From NCBI RefSeq assembly GCF_014654365.1, contig NZ_BNAY01000002.1, positions 868,001-932,000 on the forward strand: 64,000 bases of DNA, given 5' to 3'. Below, piece by piece: positions 25,779 to 33,818 of the stretch. The notes under the pieces are model-generated. The model worked only from the letters and a program-made list of their open reading frames with translations. It was not told where the DNA came from and did not search any database. A program made the translations under genes and the position numbers. This DNA is from Amycolatopsis oliviviridis (lineage in GTDB: Bacteria; Actinomycetota; Actinomycetes; Mycobacteriales; Pseudonocardiaceae). Every line of letters starts with the position of its first letter. Position 1 is the stretch's first letter.

Positions 25779-25973
25779 TTGTGCAACGCGGAACGCCCGC
25801 CTTCGTCGGCGGCAGCGGATCCGCTCGCGGCACGGGCGCGGGGCCGCGAGCTGCACCGACAGGCTTCCGCGAGGATACCTGTCGAGCCGGATTCACCCCC
25901 GGTGCAGGGCCGGAGCCGTCCCCCGATCGGTTCCGGCCCTCCCTTTATTCCCGATCATTCAGCAACACTCTGA
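25779..25973 (+). CDS. Doubtful small ORF
   Basis: A 64-codon frame beginning at TTG has a plausible start region (AERPPSSAAADPLAARARGR) and GC-rich third positions for its first half, then drifts to unbiased codons (TTT ATT CCC GAT CAT TCA). No ribosome binding site is clear. It may be noncoding sequence between the XRE and TesB genes. I list it because the 458-bp gap at 25591-26048 has no better candidate. Confidence 0.25.
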   Translation: MCNAERPPSSAAADPLAARARGRELHRQASARIPVEPDSPPVQGRSRPPIGSGPPFIPDHSATL

Positions 25974-26048
25974 TCCCAGATGTTATTGCCTTTCGCCATT
26001 CCCTCTAAAGGGTGGACAAGACGCTTCCCGGATGCGGAACGTCACCGT

Positions 26049-26948
26049 TCACACCACCCGGAGAAGGCCTTCCTGCACAACGGTGGCGATATGCGTTCCA
26101 TCCGCCGCGAAAAACCGTCCGGTGGCCAGACCGCGGGCACCCGACGCCGTCGGCGAAGCGCTGTCGTACAGGAACCACTCGTCGGCCCGGAACGGGCGGT
26201 GGAACCAGAGCGCGTGGTCGAGGCTCGCGCCGATCACCTTGTCGAGGTCCCAGTAGACGCCGTGGCGCGCGAGGACCGAGTCCAGGAGCGTCATGTCGGA
26301 GGCGTAGGTCAGGACGCAGACGTGCAGCAGCTGCTGGTCCGGGAGCTTGCCGTCGGCCCGCATCCAGACCTGGTTGCGAGCGGGCAGCTCGCCGGACTTC
26401 CTGGTCACCCATGGCGGGTCGTTGACGTAGCGCAGGTCGATCGGGCGCGGCCGGTCGTGGTGGCCGATGAAGTACCCCTCGGCCCGCTCCTGCAGCGTCG
26501 GGAGCGACTCGGGCTCCGGGACGTCCGGCATGCCCTCGGAATGCTCGATGCCGCCCTCGTCCTTCTGGAACGACGCGGACAGCGAGAAAATCGCCTTGCC
26601 GTGCTGGATGCCCACGACGCGGCGGGTGGTGAACGAGCGGCCGTCGCGGATGCGGTCGACCTCGTAGACGATCGGGACGCTGGGGTCGCCGCCGCGGATG
26701 AAGTACGCGTGCAGCGAGTGGACCTTCCGCTCCTCGGGCACGGTGCGGCCGGCGGCGACCAGCGCCTGCCCCGCGACCTGCCCGCCGAACACCCGCACCG
26801 GCGAATGCGCCGGCGAGACACCGCGGAAGATGTTCTCCTCGATCTTCTCCAAGTCCAGCAGGGCGACCAGCTTGTCGAGCACCGGCTGACCGCCGACGCC
26901 GCCGGTGCTGTCGAAACCGGCCGCGGCTTCCCTGGCCGTCTCAGTCAT
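26049..26948 (-). CDS. tesB: Acyl-CoA thioesterase II (TesB)
   Basis: A 299-residue double-hotdog thioesterase. N-terminal GVSPAHSPVRVFGGQVAGQALVAA (given here in two continuous halves) and C-terminal YASDMTLLDSVLARHG and SLDHALWFHRPFRADEW match TesB. The acidic Asp in ASDMTLLD and the Gln in VVQEGLLR belong to the known Asp-Thr/Ser-Gln catalytic set. It hydrolyses medium- and long-chain acyl-CoAs to free acid and CoA. It lies downstream of pyruvate kinase on the same strand, separated by a strong hairpin, so it probably has its own promoter. Confidence 0.93.
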   Translation of the reverse strand: MTETAREAAAGFDSTGGVGGQPVLDKLVALLDLEKIEENIFRGVSPAHSPVRVFGGQVAGQALVAAGRTVPEERKVHSLHAYFIRGGDPSVPIVYEVDRIRDGRSFTTRRVVGIQHGKAIFSLSASFQKDEGGIEHSEGMPDVPEPESLPTLQERAEGYFIGHHDRPRPIDLRYVNDPPWVTRKSGELPARNQVWMRADGKLPDQQLLHVCVLTYASDMTLLDSVLARHGVYWDLDKVIGASLDHALWFHRPFRADEWFLYDSASPTASGARGLATGRFFAADGTHIATVVQEGLLRVV

Positions 26949-27025
26949 GACCTGAACTTTAGGCCGTAAGGGTGCCTCGGGCCTCCGTGAGGCGGGACGT
27001 TTGTCGCGAAGGCCACCTTCGGCAC

Positions 27026-27086
27026 GAAGTACATGAAGGCCCCCTTCCTGTACCTAGGCGCAAGGAAGGGGGCCTTCATGTACTTC
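27026..27086. terminator. Hairpin after pyruvate kinase (family 1)
   Basis: Perfect 24-bp arms at 27026-27049 and 27063-27086 with a 13-nt loop; the core reads CATGAAGGCCCCCTTCC. It begins 8 bp beyond the pyruvate kinase stop and precedes tesB on the same strand. The size and position fit an intrinsic terminator without a U-run. Confidence 0.8.
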
Positions 27087-27094
27087 AGACAACG

Positions 27095-28519
27095 TCAGGC
27101 GTGGTCGTCCTCGCCGAGGCGGTGCACCCGGATGAGGTTGGTCGAGCCGACGGTCCCGGGCGGGGAGCCGGCGACGATGACCACCAGGTCACCCTTGGCG
27201 TACTTGCCCATTTCGAGCATCGCGTGGTCGACCTGCTGGATCATCTGGTCGGTGGAGCCCACCTTCGGCACGATCCGCGTCGTGGTGCCCCAGGTCATCG
27301 CGAGCTGGCTGCGGACGCTCTCCTCCGGGGTGAACGCCAGCAGCGGCAGCCGCGTGTGCAGCCGCGCGAGCCGCCGGACGGTGTCACCGGACTGGGTGAA
27401 GGCGACCAGGGCCTTGGCGTTCAGCCGCTCGCCGATGTCCCGGGCCGCGTAGGAGATGACACCGCGCTTGGTGCGCGGGACGTGCGACAGCGGCGGCACG
27501 ACCGGCGAGTCGGTCTCGACGGCCTCGATGATCCGGCCCATGGTCTTGACCACGTCGATGGCGTAGCGGCCGACGCTGGTCTCACCCGAGAGCATGAGGG
27601 CGTCCGCGCCGTCGAGCACCGCGTTGGCGACGTCCGAGGCCTCCGCGCGGGTCGGGCGGGAGCTGTTGATCATCGACTCGAGCATCTGCGTCGCGACGAT
27701 GACCGGCTTCGCGTTCTCGCGGGCGATCTGGATGGTGCGCTTCTGCACCAGCGGGACCTGCTCCAGCGGGAGTTCGACGCCCAGGTCACCGCGCGCGATC
27801 ATCACCGCGTCGAAGGCCAGCACGATGGCTTCGAGGTTGTAGACCGCTTCGGGCTTTTCGATCTTCGCGACCACCGGCAGGCGGCCCTTGCCGACGCGGT
27901 CCATCACCTGGTGGACCAGGTCGATGTCGGCGGGCGAGCGGACGAACGACAGCGCGATGAAGTCCACGCCGAGTTCGAGCGCGAACTCGAGGTCTTCGAT
28001 GTCCTTTTCGGACAGCGCCGGCACCGAGACGTCCATGCCGGGCAGGGAGACGCCCTTGTTGTTGCTGACGGGGCCGCCTTCGGTGACCTCACAGACGACG
28101 TCCGGGCCCTCGACCTGCTTGACGACGAGGCCGACCTTGCCGTCGTCCACCAGGAGACGGTCGCCGGGCTTCGCGTCGTCGGCGAGCCCCTTGTAGGTGG
28201 TCGAGACGCGGTCGTGCGTACCCGCGACGTCCTCGACGGTGATGCGCACGATGTCGCCGTTGTGCCACTCGACCGGGCCGCCCGCGAAGGTGCCGAGACG
28301 GATCTTCGGCCCCTGGAGGTCGGCGAGGATGCCCACCGCGCGGCCGGATTCGGCGGCGGCGGTGCGGATGAGGTCGTAGACCTGCTTGTGGTCGCTGTGC
28401 GTCCCGTGGCTGAAGTTCATCCTCGCGACGTCCATCCCGGCGTCGACGAGTTGCCGCATCTTCTCCGGCGTAGCGGTCGCGGGGCCCAGGGTACAAACGA
28501 TCTTCGCGCGTCGGCTCAC
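27095..28519 (-). CDS. pyk: Pyruvate kinase
   Basis: A 474-residue pyruvate kinase starting at GTG. Characteristic sequences are KIVCTLGPATATPEKMRQLV, MDVARMNFSHG, GPKIRLG, VAKIEKPEAV with the catalytic Lys, MIARGDLGVELPLEQVP at the metal site and VATQMLESMI. The C-terminal regulatory domain ends with the ITNLIRVHRL-like VGSTNLIRVHRLG. It converts phosphoenolpyruvate and ADP to pyruvate and ATP, the last step of glycolysis. The phosphofructokinase gene lies 7 kb away, not in the same operon. Confidence 0.97.
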   Translation of the reverse strand: MSRRAKIVCTLGPATATPEKMRQLVDAGMDVARMNFSHGTHSDHKQVYDLIRTAAAESGRAVGILADLQGPKIRLGTFAGGPVEWHNGDIVRITVEDVAGTHDRVSTTYKGLADDAKPGDRLLVDDGKVGLVVKQVEGPDVVCEVTEGGPVSNNKGVSLPGMDVSVPALSEKDIEDLEFALELGVDFIALSFVRSPADIDLVHQVMDRVGKGRLPVVAKIEKPEAVYNLEAIVLAFDAVMIARGDLGVELPLEQVPLVQKRTIQIARENAKPVIVATQMLESMINSSRPTRAEASDVANAVLDGADALMLSGETSVGRYAIDVVKTMGRIIEAVETDSPVVPPLSHVPRTKRGVISYAARDIGERLNAKALVAFTQSGDTVRRLARLHTRLPLLAFTPEESVRSQLAMTWGTTTRIVPKVGSTDQMIQQVDHAMLEMGKYAKGDLVVIVAGSPPGTVGSTNLIRVHRLGEDDHA

Positions 28520-28629
28520 GTTCGCACAGCGTAGTCCCTCATCGGACGTACGTCTTTACCGATACCGAAAGTTCAAGAAAAGTGTCAGTTCACCAGGGCA
28601 GGACATAACCGTCGAACAAGATTCGCCGG

Positions 28630-29295
28630 TTATCGACGCGGCTTCTCGCTCGGCCCGACGCGGTCCCGCGCCCACTCGTTGAACGTCCGGACCTGCCGCC
28701 ACGCCTTGCGCACCCTGTCGAGCGCGCCGCGTTCGTGCAGGACGTCGTCCGGCTCCCAGCCACGGACGGCGTACACCGAGCGGTACTTCAGCAGGTCGAT
28801 GCGCGGGTGGTCCTCCGCGAACCCGCGCGGCTTCGACTTGAGCCTGTCCCCTTTGACCTCCCAGCCCGCTTTCTCCAGCTTCGCGAGGATCTTGGCCAGC
28901 TCGGCACCCCGCAGTTCGGTGTCGACGGCCTTGCGGAAGCGGGCGAGCTGATCGGACTCGAAGTGGAAGCAGCCGCCGCCGACGCGCAGCCCGGGCGGGC
29001 CGACCTCGACGTAGTACGCGCCACCGCCGCGCCCCTGTTCGATCACCGCGCCGCAGTGGGTCTTGTAGGGCGTCTTGTCCTTGGCGAACCGGACGTCGCG
29101 ATACGGGCGGAAGACCTTTCCCTCGCCGAAGCCGTCACCGAACTCCGGGACCAGTTCCGCGAGCAGCGCCTCCATCGGCGCGCGGACGTCGGCCTTGTAG
29201 GTGGCGAGGTTCGCGTCCCAGTAGGACTTGGAGTTGTCGGCCTCCAGACCGTCGTAGAAGTCGATGGCGTACTCGCCGAAACCCTCGAAACCCAT
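28630..29295 (-). CDS. DUF2461 family protein
   Basis: A 221-residue DUF2461 protein. The family pattern is clear: FYDGLEADNSKSYWDANLA near the start, VFRPYRDVRFAKDKTPYKTH in the middle, and GGGCFHFESDQLARFRKAV. Family length is close to 210-225. DUF2461 proteins occur across bacteria and some eukaryotes and have no established biochemical function. The gene is alone on the minus strand between pyruvate kinase and the chitinase hairpin. Confidence 0.93.
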   Translation of the reverse strand: MGFEGFGEYAIDFYDGLEADNSKSYWDANLATYKADVRAPMEALLAELVPEFGDGFGEGKVFRPYRDVRFAKDKTPYKTHCGAVIEQGRGGGAYYVEVGPPGLRVGGGCFHFESDQLARFRKAVDTELRGAELAKILAKLEKAGWEVKGDRLKSKPRGFAEDHPRIDLLKYRSVYAVRGWEPDDVLHERGALDRVRKAWRQVRTFNEWARDRVGPSEKPRR

Positions 29296-29326
29296 GGGGT
29301 GACCGTAATCCCCGCCACCGACAGAA

Positions 29327-29381
29327 GCGCGTGAAGGCCCCCTTCCCTCGGCTGAGCGAAGGGAAGGGGGCCTTCACGCGC
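29327..29381. terminator. Hairpin after the chitinase gene (family 1)
   Basis: Perfect 22-bp arms at 29327-29348 and 29360-29381 with an 11-nt loop; core GTGAAGGCCCCCTTCCCT. It starts 12 bp after the chitinase stop. The sequence is nearly identical to the copy at 48958-49010, including part of the loop. Confidence 0.8.
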
Positions 29382-29393
29382 GCCCGGAAGGGC

Positions 29394-30614
<1,221 letters not shown>

Positions 30615-30676
30615 GCGTTCTCCCTTCACGGTCACCAGCGGTGACGAGAGGACTGCGGCGGGACACGCACAAGCTA

Positions 30677-30713
30677 AGTGGACTAGACCACTCCGTCAAT
30701 GGTTCAGACCAAG
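30677..30713. promoter_or_regulatory. Two DasR-responsive-element-like sites at the chitinase promoter
   Basis: AGTGGACTAGACCACT at 30677-30692 differs by one base from the palindromic form AGTGGTCTAGACCACT of the known DasR element. AATGGTTCAGACCAAG at 30698-30713 is a weaker second copy. The centres are 21 bp apart, on the same helix face. They lie 63-99 bp upstream of the chitinase ATG, as at streptomycete chitinase genes repressed by DasR. The divergent ArsR gene could also be affected. Confidence 0.8.
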
Positions 30714-30781
30714 ACTTTCGGATGGACATTTTCGAACATTCCTTGACGGAAATATGCCGCACAAGGCACATTTCCCGGATG

Positions 30782-31087
30782 ATGCAGACTTTCGAGATCC
30801 TCGCCGAGCCGCGGCGGAGGACCATCCTCGACCTCCTGCGCGACGGCGAACGGTCGGTCAACGAGCTGGTCGAGGTCCTCGAATTGAGCCAACCGGCCGT
30901 ATCGAAACACCTGCGTGTCCTACGCGAGGCGGGTCTGGTCACCGTCCGCGTCGCGGCCCAGCGCCGCTGCTATCGGCTGCGCCCGGAACCGCTCGCGGAG
31001 GTCGACGCCTGGCTCGCGCCGTACCGCCGGTTCTGGGAAGACCGGATCGACGCGCTCGAACGGCATCTGGACGAGGACGGTCAGTGA
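30782..31087 (+). CDS. ArsR family transcriptional regulator
   Basis: A 101-residue winged-helix regulator beginning MQTFEILAEPRRRTILDLL. The recognition helix region is ELVEVLELSQPAVSKHLRVLREAGLVTV, followed by the wing and the C-terminal segment PLAEVDAWLAPYRRFWEDR typical of the subgroup paired with SRPBCC (AHSA1) genes. No such partner follows here. Metal-binding cysteines of classical ArsR are absent. ATG at 30782 or the ATG just before it may be used; the upstream open frame is not protein-like. It is divergent from the chitinase. Confidence 0.9.
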   Translation: MQTFEILAEPRRRTILDLLRDGERSVNELVEVLELSQPAVSKHLRVLREAGLVTVRVAAQRRCYRLRPEPLAEVDAWLAPYRRFWEDRIDALERHLDEDGQ

Positions 31088-31143
31088 ATAGGTAACGGCT
31101 CGAACGTGATGCCGCGGTCGGCCGCGCAGTGATACCGCTTCAT
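31081..31143 (-). CDS. Possible 20-residue micro-ORF or gene remnant
   Basis: ATG at 31143 is preceded at 6 bp by GGGAG and opens a 21-codon frame, MKRYHCAADRGITFEPLPIH. Most codons are GC-ending, as in neighbours, but it contains the rare TTA codon near the end. Its stop overlaps the end of the opposite ArsR gene. It may be a short peptide gene or the 5' remnant of a decayed gene. No homologue is recognised. Confidence 0.35.
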   Translation of the reverse strand: MKRYHCAADRGITFEPLPIH

Positions 31144-31247
31144 CGCCACTCCCGTTGGCACGCACCGAAAAGTAAGCGGTTGTCCCGCGCGATCCGAGGT
31201 GGTTGCCTTGCCGGACGTGGAGAACAGCACCGCTGGGAGGACCCTAC

Positions 31248-31718
31248 GTGACCGAGACGCCGACGTTGTACGAATGGGCGGGCGGGCTGGCCGCCCTGCG
31301 GCGGCTGACCACTGTCTTCTACGGCCACGTCCTCAAGGACCCGTTGCTGGAGCCGGTCTTCCGCGACATGGATCCCGGGCACCCGGAGCACGTCGCGGTC
31401 TGGCTCGCCGAGGTGTTCGGCGGCCCGGAGTCCTACAGCCGCGACCACGGCGGGCACCGGCACATGGTCGGACGACATCTCGGCCGGGCCATCACCGAGG
31501 AGCAGCGCCGCCGCTGGGTGAACCTGCTCTTCGACGCCGCCGACGAGGCTGGGCTCCCGGCCGATCCCGAGTTCCGCTCCGCGTTCGCCGCGTACGTCGA
31601 ATGGGGCAGCAGGCTCGCGGTGATGTTCTCGCAGCCCGGCCGCGAGGTCACCGTGCCCGAGCCGATGCCGAAGTGGGACTGGGGCAACCGGCCGCCCTGG
31701 CAGCCGCCGTCGGACTGA
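31248..31718 (+). CDS. Group II truncated hemoglobin
   Basis: A 156-residue globin; GTG at 31248 with GGGAGG 7 bp upstream. Residues LTTVFYGHVLKDPLLEPVF hold the B10 Tyr; HRHMVGRHLGRAIT carries the proximal heme His; RRWVNLLFDAADEAGLP holds the G8 Trp typical of group II. The C-terminus KWDWGNRPPWQPP is also usual for actinobacterial members. It binds heme and O2 or NO in the cytoplasm, with roles in NO or peroxide detoxification suggested for relatives. The lyase-fold gene follows after 38 bp and may be co-transcribed. Confidence 0.93.
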   Translation: MTETPTLYEWAGGLAALRRLTTVFYGHVLKDPLLEPVFRDMDPGHPEHVAVWLAEVFGGPESYSRDHGGHRHMVGRHLGRAITEEQRRRWVNLLFDAADEAGLPADPEFRSAFAAYVEWGSRLAVMFSQPGREVTVPEPMPKWDWGNRPPWQPPSD

Positions 31719-31756
31719 CGGCGTTCATAGTGGGGCGGTCGTGAAAGGAGGCCGCC

Positions 31757-33199
31757 GTGATCCGGGTGGACGGCCGGACCCTGCGCTGCGCGGACGTCGT
31801 GACCGCCGCGGGCACCGAGGGACCGCTGGGCATCGACGTGTCGATCGCCGCGCTGCGCGGCGCGGAAAGCGCGTGGAAACTCGCCGAGGAACTGAGCACG
31901 CGCCGGATCGTCTACGGCCGCACCACCGGCGTCGGCGCCAACAAAGAGGATCCGGTCGGCGAAGGCGAGTCGCCGGATCACGGGCTGCGGCTGCTGCGCA
32001 GTCACGCCGGCGGCAGCGGCGACGTCATGTCCCCCGGCCAGACCAGGGCGATGATGCTGATCCGGCTCAATCAGCTGCTGGCCGGACGCGCCGGGCTCAG
32101 CCCCGACCTGATCGGGGCGCTGGCCACCGCGGTGCGGACCGGGGCGCTGCCGCTGGTGCACCGGCTCGGCGCGATCGGCACCGGTGACCTCGCGCCGCTG
32201 GCCGAGACCGCGCTCGCGCTCACCGGCGAGCGGCCGTGGCTTTCGGGCAGTGTGCCTCCGGTGCCGGTGCAGGCCGGTGATGCGCTCGCGTTCATGAGCA
32301 GCAACGCCGCGACGCTGGCCGAAGCGACCCTCGCGGCGATGCGGCTCGACACCCTGACGCGCGCGAGTCACGTCGTCGCGGCGCTGACGTACATCGCGCT
32401 CGACGGGAACCCCGAGGCGTACGCGACTCCGGTGCACGAGGCGCGTCCGCACGCCGGGCAGGTCGCGTGCGCGGCGGAGATGCGGCGGCTGCTCGGGATG
32501 GAGGGCACGCCCAAACCCGGCAGGCGCATCCAGGACCCGTTCGGGCTCCGCGCGTTCCCGCAAGTGCAGGGTCCGGCGCTCGACGCGATCCACTACCTGC
32601 GCGACGTCCTCGCGGTGGAGATCAACGCCAGCACCGAGAACCCGATGATCTCGACGGTGCATCAGGACGCCTACCACCACGCGCATTTCCACACGGCGTA
32701 CGTCTCGACCGCGCTCGACCAGGTGCGCGCGACCGTCCATCAGGTCGCCGAACTGTCGGTGGCGCGGCTGGGCGACCTGGTGGAGCCGGAGTTCACCGGG
32801 CTGCGGCCGTTCCTCGCGGCCGGGCCGTCGGGCAGTTCGGGTGTGATGATCCTGGAGTACGTCGCCCACGACGCGCTCACCGAACTGCGGCAGGCCGCGC
32901 TCCCGGCGACGCTCGGCACCGCCGTCGTCTCACGCGGGATCGAGGACCACGCGAGCTTCTCCACGCAGGCCGCGCGGGCGGCGACCGCGGCCGGGGCGGC
33001 GTACCAGCAGGTGCTGGCGTGCGAGCTGGTCGCGGCCGTCCGGGCGCTGCGGATGCGGAAGGCCGAGCTCGTCGCGCTGCCCGCGCGGGACGCGTACGAG
33101 ACCGCCGCGGCCGTGCTCGAACCGAGCGTCGAGGACCGGCCGCTCACCGAGGACATCGCGCGGGCCGTGTCGCTCCTGGACACCCTCGCGCTCGTCTGA
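31757..33199 (+). CDS. Aromatic amino acid lyase-fold protein lacking the MIO triad
   Basis: A 480-residue protein of the histidine/phenylalanine ammonia-lyase superfamily; GTG follows GGAGG by 5 bp. Tyr53 in VYGRTTGVG and the segments GDLAPLAE, EINASTENPM and GIEDHASFS fix the alignment. Several active-site positions differ from histidine ammonia-lyase. The Ala-Ser-Gly that cyclises to the MIO cofactor is Gly141-Thr142-Gly143. Asn of NGTQ is Ser181, and the Tyr of QDPYSLR is Phe262. An ordinary MIO-dependent deamination is therefore unlikely. It is probably co-transcribed with the hemoglobin gene. The actual activity is unknown. Confidence 0.88.
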   Translation: MIRVDGRTLRCADVVTAAGTEGPLGIDVSIAALRGAESAWKLAEELSTRRIVYGRTTGVGANKEDPVGEGESPDHGLRLLRSHAGGSGDVMSPGQTRAMMLIRLNQLLAGRAGLSPDLIGALATAVRTGALPLVHRLGAIGTGDLAPLAETALALTGERPWLSGSVPPVPVQAGDALAFMSSNAATLAEATLAAMRLDTLTRASHVVAALTYIALDGNPEAYATPVHEARPHAGQVACAAEMRRLLGMEGTPKPGRRIQDPFGLRAFPQVQGPALDAIHYLRDVLAVEINASTENPMISTVHQDAYHHAHFHTAYVSTALDQVRATVHQVAELSVARLGDLVEPEFTGLRPFLAAGPSGSSGVMILEYVAHDALTELRQAALPATLGTAVVSRGIEDHASFSTQAARAATAAGAAYQQVLACELVAAVRALRMRKAELVALPARDAYETAAAVLEPSVEDRPLTEDIARAVSLLDTLALV

Positions 33200-33205
33200 C
33201 CTCCC

Positions 33206-33310
33206 GCATTTCGTCCTCTGGATGCGGTAGTTCGCCACCGAATTACCGCATCCAGAGGACTAAACGCGGTGGTTGGCGACACGAACCACCGCATTTAGAG
33301 GACGAAATGC
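33206..33310. repeat. Nested family 2 palindrome cluster
   Basis: Outer arms GCATTTCGTCCTCT (33206-33219) and AGAGGACGAAATGC (33297-33310) are perfect. Inside, GTCCTCTGGATGCGGTA (33213-33229) pairs with its inverse at 33244-33260, and GGTGGTT/AACCACC pairs at 33268-33290. The first and inner stems share sequence and are mutually exclusive in part. It begins 7 bp after the lyase-fold gene and precedes the VOC gene on the same strand. Confidence 0.8.
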
Positions 33311-33383
33311 GGGGAGGATGTCGAGAACGGCGGAGCGGCGTCGTCCCTGGGGCGCAAGCACCACAGCGAGGGAGACCACCAGC

Positions 33384-33818
33384 ATGAGCATCCAGCGGAT
33401 GGACCACGTCGGCGTCATCGTCAGCGACCTCACGGCCGCCATCGAGTTCTTCGTCGAGCTCGGCCTCGAACTCGAAGGCCGGATGACGATGGAGAACGAC
33501 CTGGCGGACCGCATCACCGCGGTCGACAAGGCCAAGTCGGAGATCGCGATGGTGTCCGTCCCCGGCGGCGGCGGACGGCTCGAACTCATCCAGTACCTCA
33601 CGCCCGAGGCCCACCCCGGCGACTCCCGCGCGCCGGCCAACACCCGCGGCCTTCGCCACCTCGCCTTCGAGGTCGACGACCTCCAGGACGCCCTCGACCG
33701 TGTGCGGCCGCGCGGCGCGACGCTCGTCGGCGAGGTCGTGAACTTCGAGGGCAGCTACCTGCTCTGCTACCTCCGCGGCCCCGACGGGATCATCATCGAG
33801 CTGGCGGAAAAGCTCTAG
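33384..33818 (+). CDS. VOC family protein, methylmalonyl-CoA epimerase/glyoxalase-like
   Basis: A 144-residue vicinal-oxygen-chelate protein. Likely metal ligands are His9 in MDHVGVIV, Glu in RLELIQYL, His in LRHLAFEV and Glu in GIIIELAE, the two-module pattern of glyoxalase I and methylmalonyl-CoA epimerase. The internal NTRGLRHLAFEVDDLQ segment recalls the epimerase group, but substrate cannot be set from sequence. ATG at 33384 has GGGAG about 9 bp upstream. Its TAG overlaps the stop of the opposite amidohydrolase gene. Confidence 0.85.
   Translation: MSIQRMDHVGVIVSDLTAAIEFFVELGLELEGRMTMENDLADRITAVDKAKSEIAMVSVPGGGGRLELIQYLTPEAHPGDSRAPANTRGLRHLAFEVDDLQDALDRVRPRGATLVGEVVNFEGSYLLCYLRGPDGIIIELAEKL

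Noticed and set aside
30641..30781. N-terminal extension of the ArsR regulator
   Set aside because: The extension overlaps the DasR-like promoter elements and has no protein-like sequence; the family begins at MQTFEILAEP.
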